NCBI GenBank assembly: GCA_018806915.1
Contig: JAGKQI010000084.1
Coordinates: 892,220 to 956,219 of the forward strand
Direction of reading: 5' to 3'
Length of the DNA stretch: 64,000 nucleotides
From: Phytophthora colocasiae
Taxonomy: Eukaryota; Oomycota; Peronosporomycetes; Peronosporales; Peronosporaceae
Shown: positions 44,856-57,067 of the stretch, piece by piece
Layout: each line of letters opens with the position of its first letter
Numbering within the stretch: the first letter of the stretch is position 1
Made by a program: the position numbers and the translations under genes
Notes under the pieces: model-generated
Database searches by the model: none
Told to the model about the DNA's origin: nothing
Seen by the model: the letters and a program-made list of their open reading frames with translations, nothing else

Positions 44856-45400
44856 CTTCTTTTGCTCTCGCCTGCTATTCTGCTCTTCTGCTCTGTTTTC
44901 TTTGCCGCTCTCTTTCCTGCCGTTCGCGCACCACAGCCGACTTTTCTCATGCTACCAACGCACAGCTGGCACATCGGCGCATCAGCACCTCTGCTGCTGT
45001 CGAATCGGACCCGTCAACGCGGACGAGGTTAGACGCGCGCATGGCGCCGTACTCGTCGTGAGAGCGAGCTTGCACGCGCCTTCGCGCGGTGTAGTGGTGC
45101 TGTGTGTGTCGTGGACGCATGGTGGCACGGTAGACACGTGACTAGAATGCAGTGGTTAGTCCGATGCGGTTTGTTACGCTAGATTGGTCGAGGATGCGGG
45201 AGAAACGTGTTTGGTGGCGCGGAGTGGCGACGAAGGTATGGTAGAGCGCGTGTGGTCGTGTGTGGAGGTGGTGGTAGGTGGGTATGTGTGTTGTGTGTGT
45301 TGTGTGTTGTGTGAGTTGTGTGAGTTTGTGAGTTGTATGTGTTTTGTGTGTGTTTGTTTGTTTTTTTTGCGGAGTTGTTTGTGATTTGTTTTGGATTGGA

Positions 45401-45472
45401 TTCTCGTTAGTTTAGTGGTTTGTTGACCCGCCTGTCACGCGGGTGACCCGGGTTCAATTCCCGGACAGGAAG
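45401..45472 (+). pseudogene. tRNA-Asp(GUC) pseudogene, D-arm damaged
   Basis: A12T, A21T, A24T and T25G destroy the D stem and part of the A box; G67 to A as well. T3. The upstream GT tract also has odd changes (an eight-T run, TTGGATTGG). Confidence 0.8.
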
Positions 45473-46015
45473 CTTCTTTGCTCTCGCCTGCTATTCTGCT
45501 CTTCTGCTCTGTTTTCTTTGCCGCTCTCTTTCCTGCCGTTCGCGCACCACAGCCGACTTTTCTCATGCTACCAACGCACAGCTGGCACATCGGCGCATCA
45601 GCACCTCTGCTGCTGTCGAATCGGACCCGTCAACGCGGACGAGGTTAGACGCGCGCATGGCGCCGTACTCGTCGTGAGCGAGCTTGCACGCGCCTTCGCG
45701 CGGTGTAGTGGTGCTGTGTGTGTCGTGGACGCATGGTGGCACGGTAGACACGTGACTAGAATGCAGTGGTTAGTCCGATGCGGTTTGTTACGCTAGATTG
45801 GTCGAGGATGCGGGAGAAACGTGTTTGGTGGCGCGGAGTGGCGACGAAGGTATGGTAGAGCGCGTGTGGTCGTGTGTGGAGGTGGTGGTAGGTGGGTATG
45901 TGTGTTGTGTGTGTTGTGTGTTGTGTGAGTTGTGTGAGTTGTGTGAGTTGTATGTGTGTTGTGTGTGTTTGTTTGTTTTGTTTGCGGAGTTGTTTGTGTT
46001 TTGTTTTGGATAGGA

Positions 46016-46087
46016 TTCTCGTTAGTATAGTGGTTAGTATACCCGCCTGTCACGCGGGTGACCCGGGTTCAATTCCCGGACGGGAAG
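46016..46087 (+). tRNA. tRNA-Asp-GTC: tRNA-Asp(GUC), consensus copy
   Basis: Exact consensus, T5. An extra GTGTGAGTT repeat lies upstream. Confidence 0.97.
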
Positions 46088-46635
46088 CTTCTTTTTGCTC
46101 TCGCCTGCTATTCTGCTCTTCTGCTCTGTTTTTCTTTGCCGCTCTCTTTCCTGCCGTTCGCGCACCACAGCCGACTTTTCTCATGCTACCAACGCACAGC
46201 TGGCACATCGGCGCATCAGCACCTCTGCTGCTGTCGAATCGGACCCGTCAACGCGGACGAGGTTAGACGCGCGCATGGCGCCGTACTCGTCGTGAGAGCG
46301 AGCTTGCACGCGCCTTCGCGCGGTGTAGTGGTGCTGTGTGTGTCGTGGACGCATGGTGGCACGGTAGACACGTGACTAGAATGCAGTGGTTAGTCCGATG
46401 CGGTTTGTTACGCTAGATTGGTCGAGGATGCGGGAGAAACGTGTTTGGTGGCGCGGAGTGGCGACGAAGGTATGGTAGAGCGCGTGTGGTCGTGTGTGGA
46501 GGTGGTGGTAGGTGGGTATGTGTGTTGTGTGTGTTGTGTGTTGTGTGAGTTGTGTGAGTTGTGTGAGTTGTATGTGTGTTGTGTGTGTTTGTTTGTTTTG
46601 TTTGCGGAGTTGTTTGTGTTTTGTTTTGGATAGGA

Positions 46636-46707
46636 TTCTCGTTAGTATAGTGGTTAGTATACCCGCCTGTCACGCGGGTGACCCGGGTTCAATTCCCGGA
46701 CGGGAAG
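46636..46707 (+). tRNA. tRNA-Asp-GTC: tRNA-Asp(GUC), consensus copy
   Basis: Exact consensus, T5. Same extra repeat upstream as its left neighbour, suggesting recent duplication of the pair. Confidence 0.97.
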
Positions 46708-47253
46708 CTTCTTTTTGCTCTCGCCTGCTATTCTGCTCTTCTGCTCTGTTTTTCTTTGCCGCTCTCTTTCCTGCCGTTCGCGCACCACAGCCGACTTTTC
46801 TCATGCTACCAACGCACAGCTGGCACATCGGCGCATCAGCACCTCTGCTGCTGTCGAATCGGACCCGTCAACGCGGACGAGGTTAGACGCGCGCATGGCG
46901 CCGTACTCGTCGTGAGAGCGAGCTTGCACGCGCCTTCGCGCGGTGTAGTGGTGCTGTGTGTGTCGTGGACGCATGGTGGCACGGTAGACACGTGACTAGA
47001 ATGCAGTGGTTAGTCCGATGCGGTTTGTTACGCTAGATTGGTCGAGGATGCGGGAGAAACGTGTTTGGTGGCGCGGAGTGGCGACGAAGGTATGGTAGAG
47101 CGCGTGTGGTCGTGTGTGGAGGTGGTGGTAGGTGGGTATGTGTGTTGTGTGTGTTGTGTGTTGTGTGAGTTGTGAGTTGTGTGAGTTGTATGTGTGTTGT
47201 GTGTGTTTGTTTGTTTTGTTTGCGGAGTTGTTTGTGTTTTGTTTTGGATAGGA

Positions 47254-47325
47254 TTCTCGTTAGTATAGTGGTTAGTATACCCGCCTGTCACGCGGGTGAC
47301 CCGGGTTCAATTCCCGGACGGGAAG
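47254..47325 (+). tRNA. tRNA-Asp-GTC: tRNA-Asp(GUC), consensus copy
   Basis: Exact consensus, T5. Confidence 0.97.
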
Positions 47326-47862
47326 CTTCTTTTTGCTCTCGCCTGCTATTCTGCTCTTCTGCTCTGTTTTTCTTTGCCGCTCTCTTTCCTGCCGTTCGCG
47401 CACCACAGCCGACTTTTCTCATGCTACCAACGCACAGCTGGCACATCGGCGCATCAGCACCTCTGCTGCTGTCGAATCGGACCCGTCAACGCGGACGAGG
47501 TTAGACGCGCGCATGGCGCCGTACTCGTCGTGAGCGAGCTTGCACGCGCCTTCGCGCGGTGTAGTGGTGCTGTGTGTGTCGTGGACGCATGGTGGCACGG
47601 TAGACACGTGACTAGAATGCAGTGGTTAGTCCGATGCGGTTTGTTACGCTAGATTGGTCGAGGATGCGGGAGAAACGTGTTTGGTGGCGCGGAGTGGCGA
47701 CGAAGGTATGGTAGAGCGCGTGTGGTCGTGTGTGGAGGTGGTGGTAGGTGGGTATGTGTGTTGTGTGTGTTGTGTGTTGTGTGAGTTGTGTGAGTTGTAT
47801 GTGTGTTGTGTGTGTTTGTTTGTTTTGTTTGCGGAGTTGTTTGTGTTTTGTTTTGGATAGGA

Positions 47863-47934
47863 TTCTCGTTAGTATAGTGGTTAGTATACCCGCCTGTCAC
47901 GCGGGTGACCCGGGTTCAATTCCCGGACGGGAAC
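47863..47934 (+). tRNA. tRNA-Asp-GTC: tRNA-Asp(GUC), 3'-edge variant
   Basis: Consensus through A71, but GC after it is lost, so the discriminator would be C instead of G. T3. The following spacer is the most divergent in the array. Confidence 0.82.
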
Positions 47935-47968
47935 TTCTTTGCTCTCGCCTGCTATTCTGCTCTTCTGC

Positions 47969-48075
47969 TCATGTGAACTTAGACGCTCACTTTACTGCCG
48001 GTCGCGCCCCACAGCCGACGTCTCTCATTCTACCAACGCACAGCTGGCGCATCGGCGCGTCGGCCCCTCTGGTGC
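47969..48075 (+). other. Divergent spacer patch
   Basis: ATGTGAACTTAGACGCTCAC replaces the usual TGTTTTTCTTTGCCGC stretch (losing the second T5), with further single-base changes to about 48072. This is the only unit so altered. Confidence 0.75.
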
Positions 48076-48468
48076 TGTCGAATCGGACCCGTCAACGCGG
48101 ACGAGGTTAGACGCGCGCATGGCGCCGTACTCGTCGTGAGCGAGCTTGCACGCGCCTTCGCGCGGTGTAGTGGTGCTGTGTGTGTCGTGGACGCATGGTG
48201 GCACGGTAGACACGTGACTAGAATGCAGTGGTTAGTCCGATGCGGTTTGTTACGCTAGATTGGTCGAGGATGCGGGAGAAACGTGTTTGGTGGCGCGGAG
48301 TGGCGACGAAGGTATGGTAGAGCGCGTGTGGTCGTGTGTGGAGGTGGTGGTAGGTGGGTATGTGTGTTGTGTGTGTTGTGTGTTGTGTGAGTTGTGTGAG
48401 TTGTATGTGTGTTGTGTGTGTTTGTTTGTTTTGTTTGCGGAGTTGTTTGTGTTTTGTTTTGGATAGGA

Positions 48469-48540
48469 TTCTCGTTAGTATAGTGGTTAGTATACCCGCC
48501 TGTCACGCGGGTGACCCGGGTTCAATTCCCGGACGGGAAG
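48469..48540 (+). tRNA. tRNA-Asp-GTC: tRNA-Asp(GUC), consensus copy
   Basis: Exact consensus, T5. Confidence 0.97.
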
Positions 48541-49077
48541 CTTCTTTTTGCTCTCGCCTGCTATTCTGCTCTTCTGCTCTGTTTTTCTTTGCCGCTCTCT
48601 TTCCTGCCGTTCGCGCACCACAGCCGACTTTTCTCATGCTACCAACGCACAGCTGGCGCATCGGCGCATCAGCACCTCTGCTGCTGTCGAATCGGACCCG
48701 TCAACGCGGACGAGGTTAGACGCGCGCATGGCGCCGTACTCGTCGTGAGCGAGCTTGCACGCGCCTTCGCGCGGTGTAGTGGTGCTGTGTGTGTCGTGGA
48801 CGCATGGTGGCACGGTAGACACGTGACTAGAATGCAGTGGTTAGTCCGATGCGGTTTGTTACGCTAGATTGGTCGAGGATGCGGGAGAAACGTGTTTGGT
48901 GGCGCGGAGTGGCGACGAAGGTATGGTAGAGCGCGTGTGGTCGTGTGTGGAGGTGGTGGTAGGTGGGTATGTGTGTTGTGTGTGTTGTGTGTTGTGTGAG
49001 TTGTGTGAGTTGTATGTGTGTTGTGTGTGTTTGTTTGTTTTGTTTGCGGAGTTGTTTGTGTTTTGTTTTGGATAGGA

Positions 49078-49149
49078 TTCTCGTTAGTATAGTGGTTAGT
49101 ATACCCGCCTGTCACGCGGGTGACCCGGGTTCAATTCCCGGACGGGAAG
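49078..49149 (+). tRNA. tRNA-Asp-GTC: tRNA-Asp(GUC), consensus body, weak terminator
   Basis: Exact tRNA but only T3 downstream; the next T-run (T4) is ~40 bp further. Confidence 0.93.
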
Positions 49150-49685
49150 CTTCTTTGCTCTCGCCTGCTATTCTGCTCTTCTGCTCTGTTTTCTTTGCCG
49201 CTCTCTTTCCTGCCGTTCGCGCACCACAGCCGACTTCTCTCATGCTACCAACGCACAGCTGGCACATCGGCGCATCAGCACCTCTGCTGCTGTCGAATCG
49301 GACCCGTCAACGCGGACGAGGTTAGACGCGCGCATGGCGCCGTACTCGTCGTGAGAGCGAGCTTGCACGCGCCTTCGCGCGGTGTAGTGGTGCTGTGTGT
49401 GTCGTGGACGCATGGTGGCACGGTAGACACGTGACTAGAATGCAGTGGTTAGTTCGATGTGATTTGTTACGCTAGATTGGTCGAGGATGCGGGAGAAACG
49501 TGTTTGGTGGCGCGGAGTGGCGACGAAGGTATGGTAGAGCGCGTGTGGTCGTGTGTGGAGGTGGTGGTAGGTGGGTATGTGTGTTGTGTGTGTTGTGTGT
49601 TGTGTGAGTTGTGTGAGTTGTATGTGTGTTGTGTGTGTTTGTTTGTTTTGTTTGCGGAGTTGTTTGTGTTTTGTTTTGGATAGGA

Positions 49686-49757
49686 TTCTCGTTAGTATAG
49701 TGGTTAGTATACCCGCCTGTCACGCGGGTGACCCGGGTTCAATTCCCGGACGGGAAG
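49686..49757 (+). tRNA. tRNA-Asp-GTC: tRNA-Asp(GUC), consensus body, weak terminator
   Basis: Exact tRNA; the terminator is TTTGTG instead of T5. A T5 lies ~40 bp downstream. Confidence 0.93.
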
Positions 49758-50294
49758 CTTCTTTGTGCTCTCGCCTGCTATTCTGCTCTTCTGCTCTGTT
49801 TTTCTTTGCCGCTCTCTTTCCTGCCGTTCGCGCACCACAGCCGACTTTTCTCATGCTACCAACGCACAGCTGGCACATCGGCGCATCAGCACCTCTGCTG
49901 CTGTCGAATCGGACCCGTCAACGCGGACGAGGTTAGACGCGCGCATGGCGCCGTACTCGTCGTGAGCGAGCTTGCACGCGCCTTCGCGCGGTGTAGTGGT
50001 GCTGTGTGTGTCGTGGACGCATGGTGGCACGGTAGACACGTGACTAGAATGCAGTGGTTAGTCCGATGCGGTTTGTTACGCTAGATTGGTCGAGGATGCG
50101 GGAGAAACGTGTTTGGTGGCGCGGAGTGGCGACGAAGGTATGGTAGAGCGCGTGTGGTCGTGTGTGGAGGTGGTGGTAGGTGGGTATGTGTGTTGTGTGT
50201 GTTGTGTGTTGTGTGAGTTGTGTGAGTTGTATGTGTGTTGTGTGTGTTTGTTTGTTTTGTTTGCGGAGTTGTTTGTGTTTTGTTTTGGATAGGA

Positions 50295-50366
50295 TTCTCG
50301 TTAGTATAGTGGTTAGTATACCCGCCTGTCACGCGGGTGACCCGGGTTCAATTCCCGGACGGGAAG
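50295..50366 (+). tRNA. tRNA-Asp-GTC: tRNA-Asp(GUC), consensus copy
   Basis: Exact consensus, T5. Confidence 0.97.
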
Positions 50367-50903
50367 CTTCTTTTTGCTCTCGCCTGCTATTCTGCTCTTC
50401 TGCTCTGTTTTTCTTTGCCGCTCTCTTTCCTGCCGTTCGCGCACCACAGCCGACTTCTCTCATGCTACCAACGCACAGCTGGCGCATCGGCGCATCAGCA
50501 CCTCTGCTGCTGTCGAATCGGACCCGTCAACGCGGACGAGGTTAGACGCGCGCATGGCGCCGTACTCGTCGTGAGAGAGCTTGCACGCGCCTTCGCGCGG
50601 TGTAGTGGTGCTGTGTGTGTCGTGGACGCATGGTGGCACGGTAGACACGTGACTAGAATGCAGTGGTTAGTCCGATGCGGTTTGTTACGCTAGATTGGTC
50701 GAGGATGCGGGAGAAACGTGTTTGGTGGCGCGGAGTGGCGACGAAGGTATGGTAGAGCGCGTGTGGTCGTGTGTGGAGGTGGTGGTAGGTGGGTATGTGT
50801 GTTGTGTGTGTTGTGTGTTGTGTGAGTTGTGTGAGTTGTATGTGTGTTGTGTGTGTTTGTTTGTTTTGTTTGCGGAGTTGTTTGTGTTTTGTTTTGGATA
50901 GGA

Positions 50904-50974
50904 TTCTCGTTAGTATAGTGGTTAGTATACCCGCCTGTCACGCGGGTGACCGGGTTCAATTCCCGGACGGGAAG
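50904..50974 (+). tRNA. tRNA-Asp-GTC: tRNA-Asp(GUC), 71-nt variant
   Basis: C lost at 47-49, otherwise consensus. T4. Confidence 0.82.
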
Positions 50975-51463
50975 CTTCTTTTGCTCTCGCCTGCTATTCT
51001 GCTCTTCTGCTCTGTTTTTCTTTGCCGCTCTCTTTCCTGCCGTTCGCGCACCACAGCCGACTTCTCTCATGCTACCAACGCACAGCTGGCACATCGGCGC
51101 ATCAGCACCTCTGCTGCTGTCGAATCGGACCCGTCAACGCGGACGAGGTTAGACGCGCGCATGGCGCCGTACTCGTCGTGAGAGCGAGCTTGCACGCGCC
51201 TTCGCGCGGTGTAGTGGTGCTGTGTGTGTCGTGGACGCATGGTGGCACGGTAGACACGTGACTAGAATGCAGTGGTTAGTCCGATGCGGTTTGTTACGCT
51301 AGATTGGTCGAGGATGCGGGAGAAACGTGTTTGGTGGCGCGGAGTGGCGACGAAGGTATGGTAGAGCGCGTGTGGTCGTGTGTGGAGGTGGTGGTAGGTG
51401 GGTATGTGTGTTGTGTGTGTTGTGTGTTGTGTGAGTTGTGTGAGTTGTATGTGTGTTGTGTGT

Positions 51464-51498
51464 GTGTTTTAGTTTTGTTTGGGTAGTAATTTGTGTTT
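51464..51498 (+). other. Divergent patch just upstream of a tRNA
   Basis: GTTTTAGTTTTGTTTGGGTAGTAATTTGTG replaces the usual TTTGTTTGTTTTGTTTGCGGAG-type sequence in this unit only. Confidence 0.7.
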
Positions 51499-51512
51499 TG
51501 TTTTGGATAGGA

Positions 51513-51584
51513 TTCTCGTTAGTATAGTGGTTAGTATACCCGCCTGTCACGCGGGTGACCCGGGTTCAGTTCCCGGACGGGAAG
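51513..51584 (+). tRNA. tRNA-Asp-GTC: tRNA-Asp(GUC), T-loop variant
   Basis: T loop TTCAGTT instead of TTCAATT: the near-invariant A of the T loop and B box is changed, which should weaken TFIIIC binding. T4. Confidence 0.8.
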
Positions 51585-52122
51585 CTTCTTTTGCTCTCGC
51601 CTGCTATTCTGCTCTTCTGCTCTGTTTTTCTTTGCCGCTCTCTTTCCTGCCGTTCGCGCACCACAGCCGACTTCTCTCATGCTACCAACGCACAGCTGGC
51701 ACATCGGCGCATCAGCACCTCTGCTGCTGTCGAATCGGACCCGTCAACGCGGACGAGGTTAGACGCGCGCATGGCGCCGTACTCGTCGTGAGAGCGAGCT
51801 TGCACGCGCCTTCGCGCGGTGTAGTGGTGCTGTGTGTGTCGTGGACGCATGGTGGCACGGTAGACACGTGACTAGAATGCAGTGGTTAGTCCGATGCGGT
51901 TTGTTACGCTAGATTGGTCGAGGATGCGGGAGAAACGTGTTTGGTGGCGCGGAGTGGCGACGAAGGTATGGTAGAGCGCGTGTGGTCGTGTGTGGAGGTG
52001 GTGGTAGGTGGGTATGTGTGTTGTGTGTGTTGTGTGTTGTGTGAGTTGTGTGAGTTGTATGTGTGTTGTGTGTGTTTGTTTGTTTTGTTTGCGGAGTTGT
52101 TTGTGTTTTGTTTTGGATAGGA

Positions 52123-52194
52123 TTCTCGTTAGTATAGTGGTTAGTATACCCGCCTGTCACGCGGGTGACCCGGGTTCAATTCCCGGACTGGAAG
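52123..52194 (+). tRNA. tRNA-Asp-GTC: tRNA-Asp(GUC), acceptor variant
   Basis: G67 to T breaks the pair with C5. T5. Confidence 0.83.
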
Positions 52195-52733
52195 CTTCTT
52201 TTTGCTCTCGCCTGCTATTCTGCTCTTCTGCTCTGTTTTTCTTTGCCGCTCTCTTTCCTGCCGTTCGCGCACCACAGCCGACTTCTCTCATGCTACCAAC
52301 GCACAGCTGGCGCATCGGCGCATCAGCACCTCTGCTGCTGTCGAATCGGACCCGTCAACGCGGACGAGGTTAGACGCGCGCATGGCGCCGTACTCGTCGT
52401 GAGAGCGAGCTTGCACGCGCCTTCGCGCGGTGTAGTGGTGCTGTGTGTGTCGTGGACGCATGGTGGCACGGTAGACACGTGACTAGAATGCAGTGGTTAG
52501 TCCGATGCGGTTTGTTACGCTAGATTGGTCGAGGATGCGGGAGAAACGTGTTTGGTGGCGCGGAGTGGCGACGAAGGTATGGTAGAGCGCGTGTGGTCGT
52601 GTGTGGAGGTGGTGGTAGGTGGGTATGTGTGTTGTGTGTGTTGTGTGTTGTGTGAGTTGTGTGAGTTGTATGTGTGTTGTGTGTGTTTGTTTGTTTTGTT
52701 TGCGGAGTTGTTTGTGTTTTGTTTTGGATAGGA

Positions 52734-52805
52734 TTCTCGTTAGTATAGTGGTTAGTATACCCGCCTGTCACGGGGGTTACCGGGTTTAAATTCCGGGAGG
52801 GGAAG
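52734..52805 (+). pseudogene. tRNA-Asp(GUC) pseudogene, 3' half scrambled
   Basis: The 5' half and anticodon are intact, but about ten changes fall from position 39 to the end (CGGGGGTTACC, GTTTAAATTCC, GGGAGGGG), destroying the T arm and B box. T5 remains. Confidence 0.8.
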
Positions 52806-53342
52806 GTTCTTTTTGCTCTCGCCTGCTATTCTGCTCTTCTGCTCTGTTTTTCTTTGCCGCTCTCTTTCCTGCCGTTCGCGCACCACAGCCGACTTTTCTC
52901 ATGCTACCAACGCACAGCTGGCACATCGGCGCATCAGCACCTCTGCTGCTGTCGAATCGGACCCGTCAACGCGGACGAGGTTAGACGCGCGCATGGCGCC
53001 GTACTCGTCGTGAGCGAGCTTGCACGCGCCTTCGCGCGGTGTAGTGGTGCTGTGTGTGTCGTGGACGCATGGTGGCACGGTAGACACGTGACTAGAATGC
53101 AGTGGTTAGTCCGATGCGGTTTGTTACGCTAGATTGGTCGAGGATGCGGGAGAAACGTGTTTGGTGGCGCGGAGTGGCGACGAAGGTATGGTAGAGCGCG
53201 TGTGGTCGTGTGTGGAGGTGGTGGTAGGTGGGTATGTGTGTTGTGTGTGTTGTGTGTTGTGTGAGTTGTGTGAGTTGTATGTGTGTTGTGTGTGTTTGTT
53301 TGTTTTGTTTGCGGAGTTGTTTGTGTTTTGTTTTGGATAGGA

Positions 53343-53413
53343 TTCTCGTTAGTATAGTGGTTAGTATACCCGCCTGTCACGCGGGTGACCAGGTTCAATT
53401 CCCGGACGGGAAG
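53343..53413 (+). tRNA. tRNA-Asp-GTC: tRNA-Asp(GUC), 71-nt variant without terminator
   Basis: GACCAGG replaces GACCCGGG in the variable loop/T stem. An extra G and CTTCTTCTTG follow, so there is no T-run at the gene end. Confidence 0.75.
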
Positions 53414-53951
53414 GCTTCTTCTTGCTCTCGCCTGCTATTCTGCTCTTCTGCTCTGTTTTTCTTTGCCGCTCTCTTTCCTGCCGTTCGCGCACCACAGCCG
53501 ACTTTTCTCATGCTACCAACGCACAGCTGGCACATCGGCGCATCAGCACCTCTGCTGCTGTCGAATCGGACCCGTCAACGCGGACGAGGTTAGACGCGCG
53601 CATGGCGCCGTACTCGTCGTGAGCGAGCTTGCACGCGCCTTCGCGCGGTGTAGTGGTGCTGTGTGTGTCGTGGACGCATGGTGGCACGGTAGACACGTGA
53701 CTAGAATGCAGTGGTTAGTCCGATGCGGTTTGTTACGCTAGATTGGTCGAGGATGCGGGAGAAACGTGTTTGGTGGCGCGGAGTGGCGACGAAGGTATGG
53801 TAGAGCGCGTGTGGTCGTGTGTGGAGGTGGTGGTAGGTGGGTATGTGTGTTGTGTGTGTTGTGTGTTGTGTGAGTTGTGTGAGTTGTATGTGTGTTGTGT
53901 GTGTTTGTTTGTTTTGTTTGCGGAGTTGTTTGTGTTTTGTTTTGGATAGGA

Positions 53952-54023
53952 TTCTCGTTAGTATAGTGGTTAGTATACCCGCCTGTCACGCGGGTGACCC
54001 GGGTTCAATTCCCGGACGGGAAG
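53952..54023 (+). tRNA. tRNA-Asp-GTC: tRNA-Asp(GUC), consensus copy
   Basis: Exact consensus, T5. Confidence 0.97.
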
Positions 54024-54563
54024 CTTCTTTTTGCTCTCGCCTGCTATTCTGCTCTTCTGCTCTGTTTTTCTTTGCCGCTCTCTTTCCTGCCGTTCGCGCA
54101 CCACAGCCGACTTTTCTCATGCTACCAACGCACAGCTGGCGCATCGGCGCATCAGCACCTCTGCTGCTGTCGAATCGGACCCGTCAACGCGGACGAGGTT
54201 AGACGCGCGCATGGCGCCGTACTCGTCGTGAGAGCGAGCTTGCACGCGCCTTCGCGCGGTGTAGTGGTGCTGTGTGTGTCGTGGACGCATGGTGGCACGG
54301 TAGACACGTGACTAGAATGCAGTGGTTAGTCCGATGCGGTTTGTTACGCTAGATTGGTCGAGGATGCGGGAGGAAACGTGTTTGGTGGCGCGGAGTGGCG
54401 ACGAAGGTATGGTAGAGCGCGTGTGGTCGTGTGTGGAGGTGGTGGTAGGTGGGTATGTGTGTTGTGTGTGTTGTGTGTTGTGTGAGTTGTGTGAGTTGTA
54501 TGTGTGTTGTGTGTGTTTGTTTGTTTTGTTTGCGGAGTTGTTTGTGTTTTGTTTTGGATAGGA

Positions 54564-54634
54564 TTCTCGTTAGTATAGTGGTTAGTATACCCGCCTGTCA
54601 CGCGGGTGACCGGGTTCAATTCCCGGACAGGAAG
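54564..54634 (+). tRNA. tRNA-Asp-GTC: tRNA-Asp(GUC), 71-nt variant
   Basis: C lost at 47-49 and G67 to A. T4. Same haplotype as the copy at 43572. Confidence 0.77.
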
Positions 54635-55172
54635 CTTCTTTTGCTCTCGCCTGCTATTCTGCTCTTCTGCTCTGTTTTCTTTGCCGCTCTCTTTCCTGCC
54701 GTTCGCGCACCACAGCCGACTTCTCTCATGCTACCAACGCACAGCTGGCGCATCGGCGCATCAGCACCTCTGCTGCTGTCGAATCGGACCCGTCAACGCG
54801 GACGAGGTTAGACGCGCGCATGGCGCCGTACTCGTCGTGAGAAGCGAGCTTGCACGCGCCTTCGCGCGGTGTAGTGGTGCTGTGTGTGTCGTGGACGCAT
54901 GGTGGCACGGTAGACACGTGACTAGAATGCAGTGGTTAGTCCGATGCGGTTTGTTACGCTAGATTGGTCGAGGATGCGGGAGAAACGTGTTTGGTGGCGC
55001 GGAGTGGCGACGAAGGTATGGTAGAGCGCGTGTGGTCGTGTGTGGAGGTGGTGGTAGGTGGGTATGTGTGTTGTGTGTGTTGTGTGTTGTGTGAGTTGTG
55101 TGAGTTGTATGTGTGTTGTGTGTGTTTGTTTGTTTTGTTTGCGGAGTTGTTTGTGTTTTGTTTTGGATAGGA

Positions 55173-55244
55173 TTCTCGTTAGTATAGTGGTTAGTATACC
55201 CGCCTGTCACGCGGGTGAACCGGGTTCAATTCCCGGACGGGAAG
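55173..55244 (+). tRNA. tRNA-Asp-GTC: tRNA-Asp(GUC), variable-loop variant
   Basis: C47 to A in the variable loop only, so all stems stay paired. T3. Confidence 0.88.
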
Positions 55245-55781
55245 CTTCTTTGCTCTCGCCTGCTATTCTGCTCTTCTGCTCTGTTTTTCTTTGCCGCTCT
55301 CTTTCCTGCCGTTCGCGCACCACAGCCGACTTTTCTCATGCTACCAACGCACAGCTGGCACATCGGCGCATCAGCACCTCTGCTGCTGTCGAATCGGACC
55401 CGTCAACGCGGACGAGGTTAGACGCGCGCATGGCGCCGTACTCGTCGTGAGAGCGAGCTTGCACGCGCCTTCGCGCGGTGTAGTGGTGCTGTGTGTGTCG
55501 TGGACGCATGGTGGCACGGTAGACACGTGACTAGAATGCAGTGGTTAGTCCGATGCGGTTTGTTACGCTAGATTGGTCGAGGATGCGGGAGAAACGTGTT
55601 TGGTGGCGCGGAGTGGCGACGAAGGTATGGTAGAGCGCGTGTGGTCGTGTGTGGAGGTGGTGGTAGGTGGGTATGTGTGTTGTGTGTGTTGTGTGTTGTG
55701 TGAGTTGTGTGAGTTGTATGTGTGTTGTGTGTGTTTGTTTGTTTTGTTTGCGGAGTTGTTTGTGTTTTGTTTTGGATAGGA

Positions 55782-55852
55782 TTCTCGTTAGTATAGTGGT
55801 TAGTATACCCGCCTGTCACGCGGGTGACCGGGTTCAATTCCCGGACGGGAAG
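55782..55852 (+). tRNA. tRNA-Asp-GTC: tRNA-Asp(GUC), 71-nt variant
   Basis: C lost at 47-49. T4. Confidence 0.82.
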
Positions 55853-56389
55853 CTTCTTTTGCTCTCGCCTGCTATTCTGCTCTTCTGCTCTGTTTTCTTT
55901 GCCGCTCTCTTTCCTGCCGTTCGCGCACCACAGCCGACTTCTCTCATGCTACCAACGCACAGCTGGCACATCGGCGCATCAGCACCTCTGCTGCTGTCGA
56001 ATCGGACCCGTCAACGCGGACGAGGTTAGACGCGCGCATGGCGCCGTACTCGTCGTGAGAGCGAGCTTGCACGCGCCTTCGCGCGGTGTAGTGGTGCTGT
56101 GTGTGTCGTGGACGCATGGTGGCACGGTAGACACGTGACTAGAATGCAGTGGTTAGTCCGATGCGGTTTGTTACGCTAGATTGGTCGAGGATGCGGGAGA
56201 AACGTGTTTGGTGGCGCGGAGTGGCGACGAAGGTATGGTAGAGCGCGTGTGGTCGTGTGTGGAGGTGGTGGTAGGTGGGTATGTGTGTTGTGTGTGTTGT
56301 GTGTTGTGTGAGTTGTGTGAGTTGTATGTGTGTTGTGTGTGTTTGTTTGTTTTGTTTGCGGAGTTGTTTGTGTTTTGTTTTGGATAGGA

Positions 56390-56460
56390 TTCTCGTTAGT
56401 ATAGTGGTTAGTATACCCGCCTGTCACGCGGGTGACCGGGTTCAATTCCCGGACGGGAAG
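56390..56460 (+). tRNA. tRNA-Asp-GTC: tRNA-Asp(GUC), 71-nt variant
   Basis: C lost at 47-49. T3. Confidence 0.81.
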
Positions 56461-56995
56461 CTTCTTTGCTCTCGCCTGCTATTCTGCTCTTCTGCTCTGT
56501 TTTTCTTTGCCGCTCTCTTTCCTGCCGTTCGCGCACCACAGCCGACTTCTCTCATGCTACCAACGCACAGCTGGCACATCGGCGCATCAGCACCTCTGCT
56601 GCTGTCGAATCGGACCCGTCAACGCGGACGAGGTTAGACGCGCGCATGGCGCCGTACTCGTCGTGAGCGAGCTTGCACGCGCCTTCGCGCGGTGTAGTGG
56701 TGCTGTGTGTGTCGTGGACGCATGGTGGCACGGTAGACACGTGACTAGAATGCAGTGGTTAGTCCGATGCGGTTTGTTACGCTAGATTGGTCGAGGATGC
56801 GGGAGAAACGTGTTTGGTGGCGCGGAGTGGCGACGAAGGTATGGTAGAGCGCGTGTGGTCGTGTGTGGAGGTGGTGGTAGGTGGGTATGTGTGTTGTGTG
56901 TGTTGTGTGTTGTGTGAGTTGTGTGAGTTGTATGTGTGTTGTGTGTGTTTGTTTGTTTTGTTTGCGGAGTTGTTTGTGTTTTGTTTTGGATAGGA

Positions 56996-57067
56996 TTCTC
57001 GTTAGTATAGTGGTTAGTATACCCGCCTGTCACGCGGGTGACCCGGGTTCAATTCCCGGACGGGAAG
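56996..57067 (+). tRNA. tRNA-Asp-GTC: tRNA-Asp(GUC), consensus copy
   Basis: Exact consensus, T5. Confidence 0.97.
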